Part shown: positions 1 to 8,479 of the stretch, piece by piece
How positions within the stretch are numbered: the first letter of the stretch is position 1
Layout: each line of letters starts with the position of its first letter
NCBI RefSeq assembly: GCF_009299835.1
Contig: NZ_VKCZ01000019.1
Location: forward strand, 558,001 to 622,000
Direction of reading: 5' to 3'
Length of the DNA: 64,000 bases
DNA from: Microlunatus speluncae
GTDB lineage: Bacteria; Actinomycetota; Actinomycetes; Propionibacteriales; Propionibacteriaceae
Position numbers and translations under genes: made by a program
The notes under the pieces: generated by a model
Databases searched by the model: none
What the model was told of the DNA's origin: nothing
Seen by the model: only the letters and a program-made list of their open reading frames with translations

Positions 1-772
1 CGACCTCGAGGCCGTTGCCAGCGGTCAATCCGAGCGGGGTGGCCATGTCGGTGACCAGCGCGACCGTGCGTACGCCCGCGGCGGTGCCGAGCTCGACCAT
101 CGTCCGGGCCAGGGTGCGGGCGTCGTCGGGCTGCTTCATGAACGCGCCGGAGCCGACCTTGACGTCGAGCACCAGCGCACCGGTGCCCTCGGCGATCTTC
201 TTGCTCATGATCGATGATGCGATCAACGGGATCGACTCGACGGTGCCGGTCACGTCGCGCAGTGCGTACAGCTTGGCGTCGGCCGGAGCCAGGCCGGAGC
301 CCGCCGCGCAGATCACCGCGCCCACGTCCTCGAGCTGGCGCAGCATCTCCTCGTTGCTCAGCTTCGCCCGCCAACCGGGGATGGCCTCCAGCTTGTCCAG
401 CGTGCCGCCGGTGTGCCCGAGCCCACGCCCGGACAGCTGCGGCACCGCCACCCCGCAGGCGGCGACCAGCGGGGCCAGCGGCAACGTGATCTTGTCACCG
501 ACGCCACCGGTGGAATGCTTGTCCGCCGTCGGACGAGACAGCGACGAGAAGTCGAGCCGTTCGCCGGTGCCGATCATGGCCGCGGTCCACCGGCTGAGCT
601 CCGGAGCCGAGAGGCCGCGGAAGAAGATCGCCATCGCCAGCGCCGACATCTGCTCCTCGGCGATGGCGCCTCGGGTGTAGGCCTCGATCAGCCAGTCGAC
701 CTCGGCGTCGGCGAACGTGCCGCCGTCCCGCTTGGTCCGGATCAGATCGACGGTGTCGAAGGGCTCGGTCAT
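1..772 (-). CDS. deoA: Thymidine/pyrimidine-nucleoside phosphorylase, 3' end outside window
   Basis: The first 257 codons of a nucleoside phosphorylase are present; the rest lies beyond base 1. The enzyme splits (deoxy)thymidine with phosphate to free base and (deoxy)ribose-1-phosphate in cytosolic pyrimidine salvage. The N-terminal helical region includes residues reading AEEQMSALAMAIFFRG, followed by the family phosphate-binding loop KHSTGGVGDK and the glycine-rich GRGLGHTGGTLDKLE segment, both characteristic of DeoA/Pdp. The start is the ATG at 770-772. The gene is divergent from the fumarylacetoacetase-family gene at 853, so the 80 bp between them must hold both promoters. Identification is by motif recognition and is firm; thymidine versus general pyrimidine specificity cannot be settled from this part. 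Confidence 0.93.
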   Translation of the reverse strand, partial: MTEPFDTVDLIRTKRDGGTFADAEVDWLIEAYTRGAIAEEQMSALAMAIFFRGLSAPELSRWTAAMIGTGERLDFSSLSRPTADKHSTGGVGDKITLPLAPLVAACGVAVPQLSGRGLGHTGGTLDKLEAIPGWRAKLSNEEMLRQLEDVGAVICAAGSGLAPADAKLYALRDVTGTVESIPLIASSIMSKKIAEGTGALVLDVKVGSGAFMKQPDDARTLARTMVELGTAAGVRTVALVTDMATPLGLTAGNGLEV

Positions 773-852
773 GTCCCGGAGTATGCCTGAGCAGCCGGTG
801 TTCGGCTGTAGCCGGCCGGAATCCCGCCGATGCGGGCCGCTACTGTGACCCC

Positions 853-1677
853 ATGCGCATCGCCCGTTTCTCCGCCGGCTCCGACCCTCAGTACGGCATC
901 GTCGAACTGGCCGAGGACCAGGGGCAGCACCCGGGGACGATCGCGGTGCTGAACGGCGATCCGCTGGCCACGCCGGTGCAGCTGACCGGGGAGCGGATCG
1001 AGCTCGACGCGGCCCGGCTGCTGGCACCGGTGATCCCGCGGAGCAAGATCGTCGCGGTCGGTCGCAACTACGCCGCGCATGCCGCCGAGCTGGGCAACGA
1101 GGTGCCGAGCACGCCGCTCACCTTCTTCAAGCCGAACACCTCGGTGATCGGACCGGGGGAGTTGATCATCCACCCCGACACCAGCAACCAGGTCAGCTTC
1201 GAGGGCGAGCTCGCGGTGGTGATCGGCCGGATCGCCAAGGAGGTGCCGGCGAGCCGGGCGCAGGAGGTGATCTTCGGTTACACCGTCGCCAACGACGTCA
1301 CCGCGCGCGACCTGCAGAAGTCCGACGGGCAGTGGGCCCGGGCGAAGGGCTACGACACGTTCTGCCCGCTGGGCCCGTGGATGACGACGCACCAGAGCAT
1401 CGAGGAGATCAGCGACGTCAGCATCCGGACCACCCTGGACGGGGTCGAGCAGCAACACGGCTCGACCAGCCAGATGATCCTCGGGATCCCGGAGCTGATC
1501 GAGTTCATCTCCTCCTACACGACCCTGTTGCCGGGCGACGTGATCCTCACCGGCACCCCGGAGGGCGTGGCCGCCATGAAGCCGGGGCAAGAGGTCAGCA
1601 TCGAGATCGACGGCATCGGTATCCTGACCAACCTGGTCACCGGCAGTTCCGGGTCCAGTGCCACCACCGATGCCTGA
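853..1677 (+). CDS. Fumarylacetoacetate hydrolase family protein
   Basis: This 274-residue protein has the FAH-fold catalytic domain from about residue 70 on. The metal-binding acidic residues are visible in FEGELAVVIG (residues about 116-125) and ANDVTARD, and the family's GTPEGVAAM turn lies near the C-terminus. Relatives hydrolyse or decarboxylate acylpyruvates and 2-hydroxyhepta-2,4-diene-1,7-dioates in the cytosol. The exact substrate is not predictable here. The gene sits 16 bp before gltX in the same direction. The same FAH-gltX pairing is known in mycobacteria and other actinobacteria, so it is probably cotranscribed with the tRNA synthetase. The ATG at 853 is the natural start of the conserved N-terminus. 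Confidence 0.9.
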   Translation: MRIARFSAGSDPQYGIVELAEDQGQHPGTIAVLNGDPLATPVQLTGERIELDAARLLAPVIPRSKIVAVGRNYAAHAAELGNEVPSTPLTFFKPNTSVIGPGELIIHPDTSNQVSFEGELAVVIGRIAKEVPASRAQEVIFGYTVANDVTARDLQKSDGQWARAKGYDTFCPLGPWMTTHQSIEEISDVSIRTTLDGVEQQHGSTSQMILGIPELIEFISSYTTLLPGDVILTGTPEGVAAMKPGQEVSIEIDGIGILTNLVTGSSGSSATTDA

Positions 1678-1693
1678 ATCCGAAGGAACCCCG

Positions 1694-3205
1694 ATGACGA
1701 TCGACCCGGTGCTGGGTGACCTGGCGCCCGAGCAGGTCCGCGTCCGCTTCCCGCCGTCCCCGACCGGCAACCTGCACATCGGCAACGTCCGGAGTGCCTT
1801 GTACAACTGGGTTTTCGCCCGGCATCACGGCGGCACCTTCGTGCTCCGGATCGAGGACACCGATGCCGAGCGCAACCTGGCCGAGTCCTACCGCAACATC
1901 TACGACTCGCTGAGCTGGCTCGGCCTGGAGTGGGACGAGGGCCCGGAGAAGGGCGGCGACTACGGGCCGTACCTGCAGTCGGAACGCAGCGAGCTCCACG
2001 CCGACGTTGCGGCGAAGCTGCTGGCCGCCGGGCTGGCGTACAAGTGCTTCGACACCCCGGCCGAGCTGGAGGCCCGGCAGCAGGATCTGCCGAAGGGCAC
2101 GCCGCGGGGCTACGACGGCATCCACCGCAACCTGACGGCCGAGCAGGTGGCCGAGTTCGAGGCCCAGGGCAAGCCGTACGTGATCCGGCTGAAGATGCCG
2201 GAGTCGGGCGCGATCGCGTTCAACGATCTGGTCCGCGGCGAGGTCAGCTTCGACGCCGCCCATCAGCAGGACTACGTGATCGTGCGGGCCAACGGCAAGC
2301 CGCTCTACACGCTGGTCAATCCGGTCGACGACGTGCTGATGGGGATCACCCACGTGCTCCGCGGGGAGGATCTGCTGCCCTCGACGCCCCGTCAGATCGT
2401 GCTGTACCAGGCGCTGGCGGAGATCGGCGTCGGTTCCGGCCGGATCCCGATCTTCGGCCACCTGCCGACCGTTTTGGGCGAGGGCAACAAGCGGCTGTCC
2501 AAGCGGGACCAGGGCGGCGGCCTCGCCGAATACCAGGACCAGGGCTATCTGCCCGAGGGGCTGCTCAACTACCTGGCGCTGCTCGGTTGGGGGATCGCCG
2601 ACGATCGCGACGTGTTCACGATCAAGGAAATGGTGCAGGCGTTCGACATCCGCAAGGTGAACGCCAGCCCGGCCCGCTTCGACCCGAAGAAGTGTGCGGC
2701 GATCAACGCCGAGCACATCCGGATGCTGACGGTGGTCGACCTGTCGGAGCGGCTGGTCGCCTTCCTCGGTGCCGCCGGGGTGATCGGGGCGCCGGCGACG
2801 CCGGCCGAACGCGAGCTGATCGCCCGGGTCACGCCCCTGGTGCACGAACGGATCAACACGCTGTCCGACGCGGTGCCCATGATCGACTTCCTGTTCACCG
2901 CCGACGACAAGATCATCATCGCCGACGACGCCGGGCTGAAGCCGGATTCGGTGCCGGTGCTCGACGCCACCATCGAGGCGCTGACCGGGCTGGCCGACTT
3001 TGATCATGCCTCGATCGAGGCGGCCCTGCGCGCCGCCCTGATCGACGGCCTCGGGCTGAAGCCCCGGCACGCGTTCGGTCCGGTCCGCGCCGCGATCACC
3101 GGCAAGCGGATCTCGCCGCCGCTGTTCGAGTCGCTGGAGCTGCTCGGCCAGGATTCGGCGCTGGCCCGGCTGACCGCCGCCCGCTCCGGACTCGGTGAGG
3201 TGTGA
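1694..3205 (+). CDS. gltX: Glutamyl-tRNA synthetase
   Basis: This 503-residue class I aminoacyl-tRNA synthetase charges tRNA-Glu with glutamate. The HIGH-type motif appears as PSPTGNLHIGN near residues 15-25 and the KMSKS-type motif as KRLSKRD near residue 270, followed by the C-terminal anticodon-binding helical domain. The ATG at 1694 is preceded by AAGGA (1683-1687), so it is preferred over the in-frame upstream codon at 1658, which would overlap the FAH gene. The stop codon shares one base with the start of the next gene. Length and motifs are normal for a bacterial GltX. Its cognate tRNA-Glu lies in the same window at 17569, but that is probably coincidental. Confidence 0.97.
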   Translation: MTIDPVLGDLAPEQVRVRFPPSPTGNLHIGNVRSALYNWVFARHHGGTFVLRIEDTDAERNLAESYRNIYDSLSWLGLEWDEGPEKGGDYGPYLQSERSELHADVAAKLLAAGLAYKCFDTPAELEARQQDLPKGTPRGYDGIHRNLTAEQVAEFEAQGKPYVIRLKMPESGAIAFNDLVRGEVSFDAAHQQDYVIVRANGKPLYTLVNPVDDVLMGITHVLRGEDLLPSTPRQIVLYQALAEIGVGSGRIPIFGHLPTVLGEGNKRLSKRDQGGGLAEYQDQGYLPEGLLNYLALLGWGIADDRDVFTIKEMVQAFDIRKVNASPARFDPKKCAAINAEHIRMLTVVDLSERLVAFLGAAGVIGAPATPAERELIARVTPLVHERINTLSDAVPMIDFLFTADDKIIIADDAGLKPDSVPVLDATIEALTGLADFDHASIEAALRAALIDGLGLKPRHAFGPVRAAITGKRISPPLFESLELLGQDSALARLTAARSGLGEV

Positions 3206-4326
3206 TGAACGAGAAGCGCCGGCAGCGCTCCGGCAATCCGGCGGTCCGCGGCGGGGCGACCGAGCCGCCGGCCAAGCCGGCCAAGCCGCCGAGGCCGGTC
3301 AAGGCACCCAAGCCGGCCAAGCCCGCACCGCCGCAGACCGCCCGGCCGAGCGAGCCCCGGTCCTTCGGATCCTCGCCCCGGTTGGCGAAACGGCCGGCGC
3401 CGGTGGCCGGGGGATTCGACGACGCGTTGTCGGTGCCGACCGCCGGGCTGACGTACCCACAGCTGTTGCGGGTGCCCGGGTCGGCCTGGTGGCGAGCCCT
3501 GCTCGGCGTCGCGCTCGGCCTGTTGCTGTTCATGATCTTGACCAGCGTGATCAATCAGGCGATCGTCTTCGGTTTCTGGGCCATCGGCTCGCCGCAGACG
3601 CCGTACGCGGAGTTCGTGGATGCGGCCACCAAGTTCTTGAATCCGGTCGGCATGCTCGGCGCGAACCTCGGCCTGGCCACGTTGATCGTGATCTGCGCGG
3701 TGCTGCTGCCGATCGTGCACCGGGTCAATCCACGCTGGCTGATCTCGGTGGAGTCCCACGTCCGGTGGCGCTACTTCGGCATCTGCCTGGCCCTCGGGGT
3801 CGTCGCGCCGGTGCTGATCCAGGGCCTGGCCACCGTGGTCGAGGGCGCGCCGGTCTTCCGGCTGAACGAGAACTTCTGGCTGTTCCTGATCGTGATCATC
3901 CTGACCTCGCCGCTGCAGGCGGCGGCCGAGGAGGTCTTCTTCCGCGGCTACCTGCTGCAGGCGCTGGGCAGCGTGACTGCCAACCCGTGGTTCGGGATCG
4001 TGGTCTCTTCGGTGATCTTCGCGCTGTTCCACGGCGTGCAGAATCCGGCGTTGTTCGTCGACCGGCTCGCCTTCGGCCTGCTGGCGGCGATCCTGGTCTG
4101 GCGGACCGGCGGACTGGAGGCCGGGATCGGCGCCCACATCGCCAACAACGTGCTCGCCTACCTGCTGGCCGGGCTGACCGGAACGATCGCGGCGACCCGC
4201 GGGATCCGGGAGATCGGCTGGGAGAACGCGGTCTTCGACGTCGTCGGCTTCGCCCTGTTTGCCGTGCTCGCCCTGCTGGTCGCGAGGAAGCTGAAGATCC
4301 ACCGAACGACGCCCCCCGCTCCCTGA
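3205..4326 (+). CDS. CPBP-family intramembrane metalloprotease
   Basis: This is a membrane protein of 373 residues. The N-terminal ~95 residues are Pro/Lys/Ala-rich and presumably cytosolic, and several hydrophobic segments follow. The CPBP/Abi (Rce1-like) active site is intact: EEVFFRGYLLQ carries the EExxxR motif, HGVQNPALF the second catalytic region and GAHIANNVL the third. Members are glutamate proteases or CAAX-type endopeptidases in the membrane; substrates are mostly unknown. The ATG at 3205 overlaps the gltX TGA by one base, which indicates translational coupling. A GTG one codon upstream is also possible. Housekeeping context; function beyond the protease fold is not inferable. Confidence 0.88.
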   Translation: MNEKRRQRSGNPAVRGGATEPPAKPAKPPRPVKAPKPAKPAPPQTARPSEPRSFGSSPRLAKRPAPVAGGFDDALSVPTAGLTYPQLLRVPGSAWWRALLGVALGLLLFMILTSVINQAIVFGFWAIGSPQTPYAEFVDAATKFLNPVGMLGANLGLATLIVICAVLLPIVHRVNPRWLISVESHVRWRYFGICLALGVVAPVLIQGLATVVEGAPVFRLNENFWLFLIVIILTSPLQAAAEEVFFRGYLLQALGSVTANPWFGIVVSSVIFALFHGVQNPALFVDRLAFGLLAAILVWRTGGLEAGIGAHIANNVLAYLLAGLTGTIAATRGIREIGWENAVFDVVGFALFAVLALLVARKLKIHRTTPPAP

Positions 4327-4350
4327 CCAACTCTGCGAACGACGACGAAT

Positions 4351-4369
4351 GTAGGGTAGCCTAACCTTC
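4351..4369 (+). promoter_or_regulatory. DtxR/IdeR-type iron box
   Basis: The 19-mer GTAGGGTAGCCTAACCTTC matches the palindromic DtxR/IdeR consensus (TTAGGTTAGSCTAACCTAA) at about 14-15 of 19 positions, including the whole TAGSCTAACC core. It ends 18 bp before the GTG start of the siderophore-interacting protein. The iron-loaded repressor bound here would block that promoter, so the downstream gene should be induced by iron starvation. Confidence 0.75.
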
Positions 4370-4387
4370 TGAGCTCAGGGGGTTACT

Positions 4388-5212
4388 GTGGCACGAACGA
4401 ATCTGACGGCTCGCCGGATCAAGCCGGAGTCGGTCGAGTTGATCACGGCGCGGGTGCTGCGCCGGGAACGGATCTCGGAGCACTTCATCCGGGTCACGGT
4501 CGGCGGTGACGAGCTGGCCGGCTTCGTCCCGCTCGGCTTCGACCAGTGGTTCCGGCTGTTCCTGCCGGTGCCGGGCGGTTCGCTGGAGCGGGTGCCGAGT
4601 CGACTGACCACGCTGTCGTACGCGCGCTTCCTGACCGTGGCCAAGCTGGAACGCCCGGTGCTGCGGAACTACACCGTCCGCGCCTTCCGGGCCGACGGAC
4701 CGGCGGGCCCGGAGCTGGACATCGACTTCGTCCGGCACGGTTCGCCCGATGACGGCACGGCCGGCCCGGCCACGATCTGGGCCGAGTCCTGCCGCCCCGG
4801 CGATCCGGCGGCGATCCTGGACGAGGGCGTCGGATTCAACCCGCCCGACGACGCCGATCAGTTGATCTTGGTGGCCGACGAGACCGGCCTGCCCGCGGTC
4901 GCCGGCATCCTGGCCTCGCTGCCGGCCGCGACCCGCGGCACGGCCCTGATCGAGATTCCCGCCGCCGATGATCGGCAGGACTTGATCAAGCCCGACGGGC
5001 TGGAGGTGCGGTGGGTGATCCGCGATGATCACGACGCCGTGCCGGGGCGTGCGGCGCTCGCCGCGGCGGCGGAGCTCGCATCGCCCGCCGGCTCCGGCTA
5101 CGGCTGGGTGGTGGGGGAGCAGGCCCTGGCCACCGGCCTGCGCCGGCACTGGGTCCGGGCCGGCGTGGCCAAGGATCGGATCATGTTCTGCGGCTACTGG
5201 CGCGCCGGCTGA
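4388..5212 (+). CDS. Siderophore-interacting protein (ferric-siderophore reductase)
   Basis: This 274-residue flavoprotein belongs to the SIP/ViuB family. It should use NAD(P)H and FAD to reduce Fe(III)-siderophores in the cytosol and release Fe(II). The FAD-binding signature RNYTVRAFR lies near residue 96, the GDPAAILDEG phosphate-binding region near residue 138, and the SIP C-terminal segment ends in MFCGYWRAG, typical of the family. The GTG start at 4388 follows a G-rich SD-like stretch (CAGGGGG, 4376-4382). The iron box just upstream supports the assignment independently. Its stop codon abuts the stop of the convergent NUDIX gene with no spacer. No siderophore synthesis genes are adjacent. 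Confidence 0.92.
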   Translation: MARTNLTARRIKPESVELITARVLRRERISEHFIRVTVGGDELAGFVPLGFDQWFRLFLPVPGGSLERVPSRLTTLSYARFLTVAKLERPVLRNYTVRAFRADGPAGPELDIDFVRHGSPDDGTAGPATIWAESCRPGDPAAILDEGVGFNPPDDADQLILVADETGLPAVAGILASLPAATRGTALIEIPAADDRQDLIKPDGLEVRWVIRDDHDAVPGRAALAAAAELASPAGSGYGWVVGEQALATGLRRHWVRAGVAKDRIMFCGYWRAG

Positions 5213-5614
5213 TCAAGCTGTGCGGTGGTGCTCGAGCACGTCGCTCAGCCAGGAGACCATGTGGGGGTCGGCGAGGCGAAGGGTGGGAATGGCCTCGATC
5301 GGATACCAGGAGAGGGCATCGTGTTCGTCGGGGGCGCAGTTGGCCGGCTCACCCTGCCAGCCGGTGACGACGAAGCCGTGGGGCTCGAGGGTGGGGTCGG
5401 ACACCTCGAGGCGGCGGCGGTGAAGCTCGGTGAGGGTCACGCCGATCTCTTCCTGGCACTCGCGGCGGACCGCCTGCTCCGGTGTCTCGCCGGGCTCGAT
5501 GTGGCCGCCGACCAGATCCCAGCAATCGGGATACCAGCGTCGGTCGGGGTGCCGGTGGACCAGCAGGACGTGGTTCTGTCGAATCAGTGCCGCCAGGGCG
5601 ATGCGGATCGGCAT
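5213..5614 (-). CDS. NUDIX hydrolase
   Basis: A 133-residue single-domain NUDIX enzyme. The NUDIX box spans residues about 37-59: GHIEPGETPEQAVRRECQEE followed by IGV, fitting GX5EX7REUXEEXGU with all catalytic glutamates present. It would hydrolyse a nucleoside diphosphate linked to another moiety in the cytosol with Mg2+. The substrate is unknown; short proteins of this kind are often annotated as 8-oxo-dGTP or ADP-ribose hydrolases without proof. The ATG at 5612-5614 has a strong ribosome site on the minus strand (AAGGAG seven bases before). It converges tail to tail with the SIP gene. Confidence 0.92.
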   Translation of the reverse strand: MPIRIALAALIRQNHVLLVHRHPDRRWYPDCWDLVGGHIEPGETPEQAVRRECQEEIGVTLTELHRRRLEVSDPTLEPHGFVVTGWQGEPANCAPDEHDALSWYPIEAIPTLRLADPHMVSWLSDVLEHHRTA

Positions 5615-5771
5615 CTCTCTCCTTGATCACCGGACCGGTGGACCGAAATCCGTTCCGCACTCTGCCACACACCGTCCCGACGTGCGGAACGAACCCGGCG
5701 GGACGTCGCCCTGCCCGTCACGGTCCGCCTACGGTTGGTCCAAGATCGAATCTGACCGCCAGGAAGGGATC

Positions 5772-6560
5772 ATGATCATGAGGTTCACCGACAAGGTCGT
5801 CGTCGTCAGCGGGGGAGCGGCCGGGATCGGCCGAGCGGTCAGCGAGTTGGTCGCCGCGGAGGGTGCCTCGGTGGTGGTCGCGGATCGTGACGAGGCACTG
5901 GCACGCGAGACCGCGGCCGCGCTGCCCTCGCTCGGCGCGCCACGCGCGGTGCCGGTGCGGGTCGATGTCGCTGTGGAGGAGGACATCCGGGCCCTGGCCG
6001 AGGTCTGCCGGGCCGAGTTCGGCCGGGTCGATGCCTTGATCAACAACGCGGCGGCCCGGCTCTGGGGTCCGGTCACCGAGGCCACCCTCGAGTCGTGGCA
6101 CCAGATCATCGCCGCCAACCTGATCAGCGTCGGCCTCACCGGTAAGCATCTGATCCCCCTGATGCCGGACGGCGGCTCGATCGTCAACGTGTCCTCGGCC
6201 AACGGGATCGTCGGGCGCAAGGGCATGGCGCAGTACGACGCGACGAAGGCCGGGGTGCTCGGGCTGACCCGGTCGATGGCCTGTGATCACGCCGAAGCCG
6301 GAATCCGGGTCAACGCGGTGCTGCCCGGCCCGACGCTGACCGACTTCCACAAGAATCGGGCCCAGGCCGAAGGCCGCGAGATCGACCTGGCGGTGACCCG
6401 GCCCCATCCGGGCGGGCCCGGCATCCTGCGCCGGCAGGGCCTGCCGATCGAGATCGCCAAGCCGATCGTGTTCCTGGCCAGCGACGACGCCTCGTACATG
6501 ACCGGGACCCTGCTGTCGCCGGACGGTGGCCTGTCGGCGGTGTCGGGTCACATCGGTTGA
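5772..6560 (+). CDS. Short-chain dehydrogenase/reductase
   Basis: This 262-residue classical SDR has the NAD(P)-binding VSGGAAGIGRAVSELVA segment (TGxxxGIG variant with Ser-Gly-Gly), the structural LINNAA motif, and a complete catalytic set: Ser in NVSSANG and Tyr/Lys in YDATKAG. The C-terminus has the usual LASDDASYMTGTLLSPDGG dimer segment. It is a cytosolic oxidoreductase of a hydroxyl or keto substrate, with no context to name it. The ATG at 5772 has AGGAAGG at 5761-5767; a second in-frame ATG at 5778 is possible. The open frame extends back to 5430, but that part overlaps the NUDIX gene and lacks SDR similarity. Confidence 0.9.
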   Translation: MIMRFTDKVVVVSGGAAGIGRAVSELVAAEGASVVVADRDEALARETAAALPSLGAPRAVPVRVDVAVEEDIRALAEVCRAEFGRVDALINNAAARLWGPVTEATLESWHQIIAANLISVGLTGKHLIPLMPDGGSIVNVSSANGIVGRKGMAQYDATKAGVLGLTRSMACDHAEAGIRVNAVLPGPTLTDFHKNRAQAEGREIDLAVTRPHPGGPGILRRQGLPIEIAKPIVFLASDDASYMTGTLLSPDGGLSAVSGHIG

Positions 6561-6627
6561 CCCGGCCTCACGGGATCTGTTGCTGGCAAGGGTTTCCGGC
6601 GATGAGCGACGGCCGTAGAGTGTGACG

Positions 6628-7638
6628 ATGGAGCCCAGACTCACCTCGCGCCGGACGCTGCTGTTCGCCGCGGGAGGATTCGCGATCACTGCGGGCATGG
6701 GTACGGAAGCACACGCGGTCGGGCACCGCGGGGCTTCCGGCACTCTCCGATCCACGGACCACCGAGCCCACGGCTGGCCGGAGACGGTCGCGCTGCCGGA
6801 CGGATTCCGGCCCGAGGGCATCGCGTCCGGGCCGGGCACTCGCGGCTATGTCGGATCTCTCGCCGACGGGGCGGTGGTCGCCGGCGACCTGAGGTCCGGT
6901 CGGCTGCGGACGCTGTGGCCCGGCGCGACCGGGCGAGCGGTGCGCGGGATGATGTTCGATCCGCGGACCGGGTTGCTCTGGGTCGCGGGCCAGGTCGGCC
7001 CCGCCGGCTTCGTCTGGGCGATCAGGGCCTGGCGGGGAACCGTGGCCCACACCGCCGCCGTGCCCGGCGCGGCGTTCCTGAACGATCTGGTGATCACCCG
7101 GAACGCCGTGTGGGTCACCGATTCACGGCTGGCGCCCGACCGGCTGACCAAGATCGAACTGCGGCGCGGCGGCTGGCCGTCCGACGCCCAGCCGTCCTTC
7201 CGGTCGCTCGGCGGCGACTGGCCACCCGGCGACGGCGCCGGAGTGAACGCCAACGGCATCCGGCAATTGCCCGACGGCACCCTGCTGCTGAACAACTCCG
7301 CGGTCGGCGGTCTCTGGCAGGTCAGCCCGAAGACGGGCGCGGCCCGGTCGGTGCCGGTGATCGGCGGGCCCGGGATCACCGCCGGTGACGGGCTGCTGAT
7401 CGAGGGTCGGACGATCTACGTGGTCCGCGGCTCCGGCCCGGCCGAGGTCTCGGTGCTGACCCTGGACCGGACCAGATCCGGCTGGTCCGCCCGCTGGCGC
7501 GGCGCCCGTACCGACGAAACCCTGGACGTCCCCTCCACCGCCACCCTGGCTGGCGGCGCCCTCTGGGCCGTCAACGCCCGCTTCGGCGTCGCCGATCCCG
7601 GCACCGCCGAATACTGGATCACCCGCCTCCGCCGCTGA
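6628..7638 (+). CDS. Secreted SMP-30/gluconolactonase-like beta-propeller protein
   Basis: A 336-residue exported protein. The N-terminus TSRRTLLFAAGGFAIT is a twin-arginine-type signal ending near an AHA cleavage site. The mature part has repeating propeller strands and the segments LPDGFRPEGIASG, FLNDLVITRNAVWVTDS and GVNANGIRQLPDGTLL, which match the actinobacterial SMP-30/LRE-like secreted family. The activity is unknown (lactonase or purely binding). Start is either this ATG or the GTG at 6622. The gene stands alone, followed by about 420 bp with no clear gene. Family assignment is good; function is not. Confidence 0.75.
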   Translation: MEPRLTSRRTLLFAAGGFAITAGMGTEAHAVGHRGASGTLRSTDHRAHGWPETVALPDGFRPEGIASGPGTRGYVGSLADGAVVAGDLRSGRLRTLWPGATGRAVRGMMFDPRTGLLWVAGQVGPAGFVWAIRAWRGTVAHTAAVPGAAFLNDLVITRNAVWVTDSRLAPDRLTKIELRRGGWPSDAQPSFRSLGGDWPPGDGAGVNANGIRQLPDGTLLLNNSAVGGLWQVSPKTGAARSVPVIGGPGITAGDGLLIEGRTIYVVRGSGPAEVSVLTLDRTRSGWSARWRGARTDETLDVPSTATLAGGALWAVNARFGVADPGTAEYWITRLRR

Positions 7639-8057
7639 CCGGTCGCTCAGTCGGTCCCCTGGATCCACCGAATGGCACCCGGGGTCAGCCGTGGCTGAGT
7701 TGATCGTGGAGTTCGACGGGGAGCCGGGGACGATTTCCTGAGCCGCTTGAAAGACGAAAGACGCGCCAAGGACGGGCGGGTTGGTTCGGGGCTCGAGCCC
7801 GAGGCCGGCAGTCGGATGGTTGCCGTCCTCGTGTTCGGTGCCGGCTCGCTCGGTGAGTGGACGCTTTGGCCAGGCTCGAGACACAAACCCGCGGCCATAC
7901 AGTCCACTCGCGCATCCCGGCACCCGCATCGACCGGAAGCCGGCCGCATCGGCCGCCGCCCGACCCCGGCCGCCCGTCCTCGGCGCGTATTTTCGCCCCA
8001 CGACCAAACCGACGCCCGCGCGGAGAGCCAACACCAACGTTCCCTGAGTGATGGGCG
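7639..8057. other. Intergenic stretch, no gene recognised
   Basis: About 420 bp between a plus-strand gene end and a hairpin. Open frames exist on both strands but are Arg/Pro-rich, lack a credible ribosome site and resemble nothing I know. A weak inverted repeat (GAGTGGAC at about 7855 and GTCCACTC at about 7906) is present. Confidence 0.5.
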
Positions 8058-8116
8058 CCGAGAGTGACCTTATCCACGTCGAAACGACGATTCTGCGTGG
8101 ATAAGGTCACTCTCGG
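8058..8116. repeat. Perfect 21-bp inverted repeat (large hairpin)
   Basis: The arms 8058-8078 and 8096-8116 are exact reverse complements (core AGAGTGACCTTATCCACG), separated by a 17-nt loop. There is no T-tract on either side. The TGA stop of the minus-strand YjbR-like gene lies inside the right arm, so the hairpin would form in its mRNA end and may terminate or stabilise it. The exactness and length also fit a dispersed palindromic element or MITE-like relic. Confidence 0.85.
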
Positions 8117-8472
8117 GGCGGCGGTTGTCGGGTGAGTTTCTTCGGGGCGACGAGGCGGTAGGCGGTCTCGAGCATGGCGGTGAGTTCGCTCCAATCGTCC
8201 GGGGCGGGTGGTGGTTCGAGGCGGACGCCGATCCAGCCGAACCGGCTGTGCCAGGCCGGGCGGAAGAACCGCTCCGGGTCGGCCTCGATCAGTTCCTCCT
8301 GGACGCCCGGCGGCGCCTTGCACCAGACCGACGGCCGGGGATCGCTGAACCAGTCCGGCCAGAAGACGGCGAAGCCCCGACCGTGGACGCTGAACGCGAT
8401 CGTGTCGTCGCCCCGTTCGGTGACCTCGGGCAGCGAATGGCAGATCCGCCGCACCCGGGCCAGCAGATCCAT
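8107..8472 (-). CDS. MmcQ/YjbR-family protein
   Basis: A small protein of about 121 residues with the YjbR-like fold signatures: an N-terminal RVRRICHSLPEVTER helix, a VHGRGFAVFW strand pair and the RFGWIGVRL segment ahead of the C-terminal helices. The family is named 'DNA-binding' from fold similarity to CyaY-like proteins; its molecular role is uncertain. The ATG at 8472 begins right at the conserved N-terminus. A longer form starting at 8508 would overlap the upstream gene by 29 bases. It is the last gene of the minus-strand transport operon or follows it closely. Its stop codon is embedded in the perfect inverted repeat. Confidence 0.8.
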   Translation of the reverse strand: MDLLARVRRICHSLPEVTERGDDTIAFSVHGRGFAVFWPDWFSDPRPSVWCKAPPGVQEELIEADPERFFRPAWHSRFGWIGVRLEPPPAPDDWSELTAMLETAYRLVAPKKLTRQPPPRE

Positions 8473-8479
8473 GATCAAC

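Noticed and set aside
1637..3070. Long minus-strand open frame (477 codons) across gltX
   Set aside because: It is the antisense shadow of a high-GC gene; Arg/Gly/Asp/Val-rich without motifs, while the plus strand encodes a clear GltX.
3004..4302. 432-codon minus-strand frame rich in Gln/Asp/His/Arg
   Set aside because: Shadow of the CPBP protease gene; composition is typical of antisense GC-rich codons.
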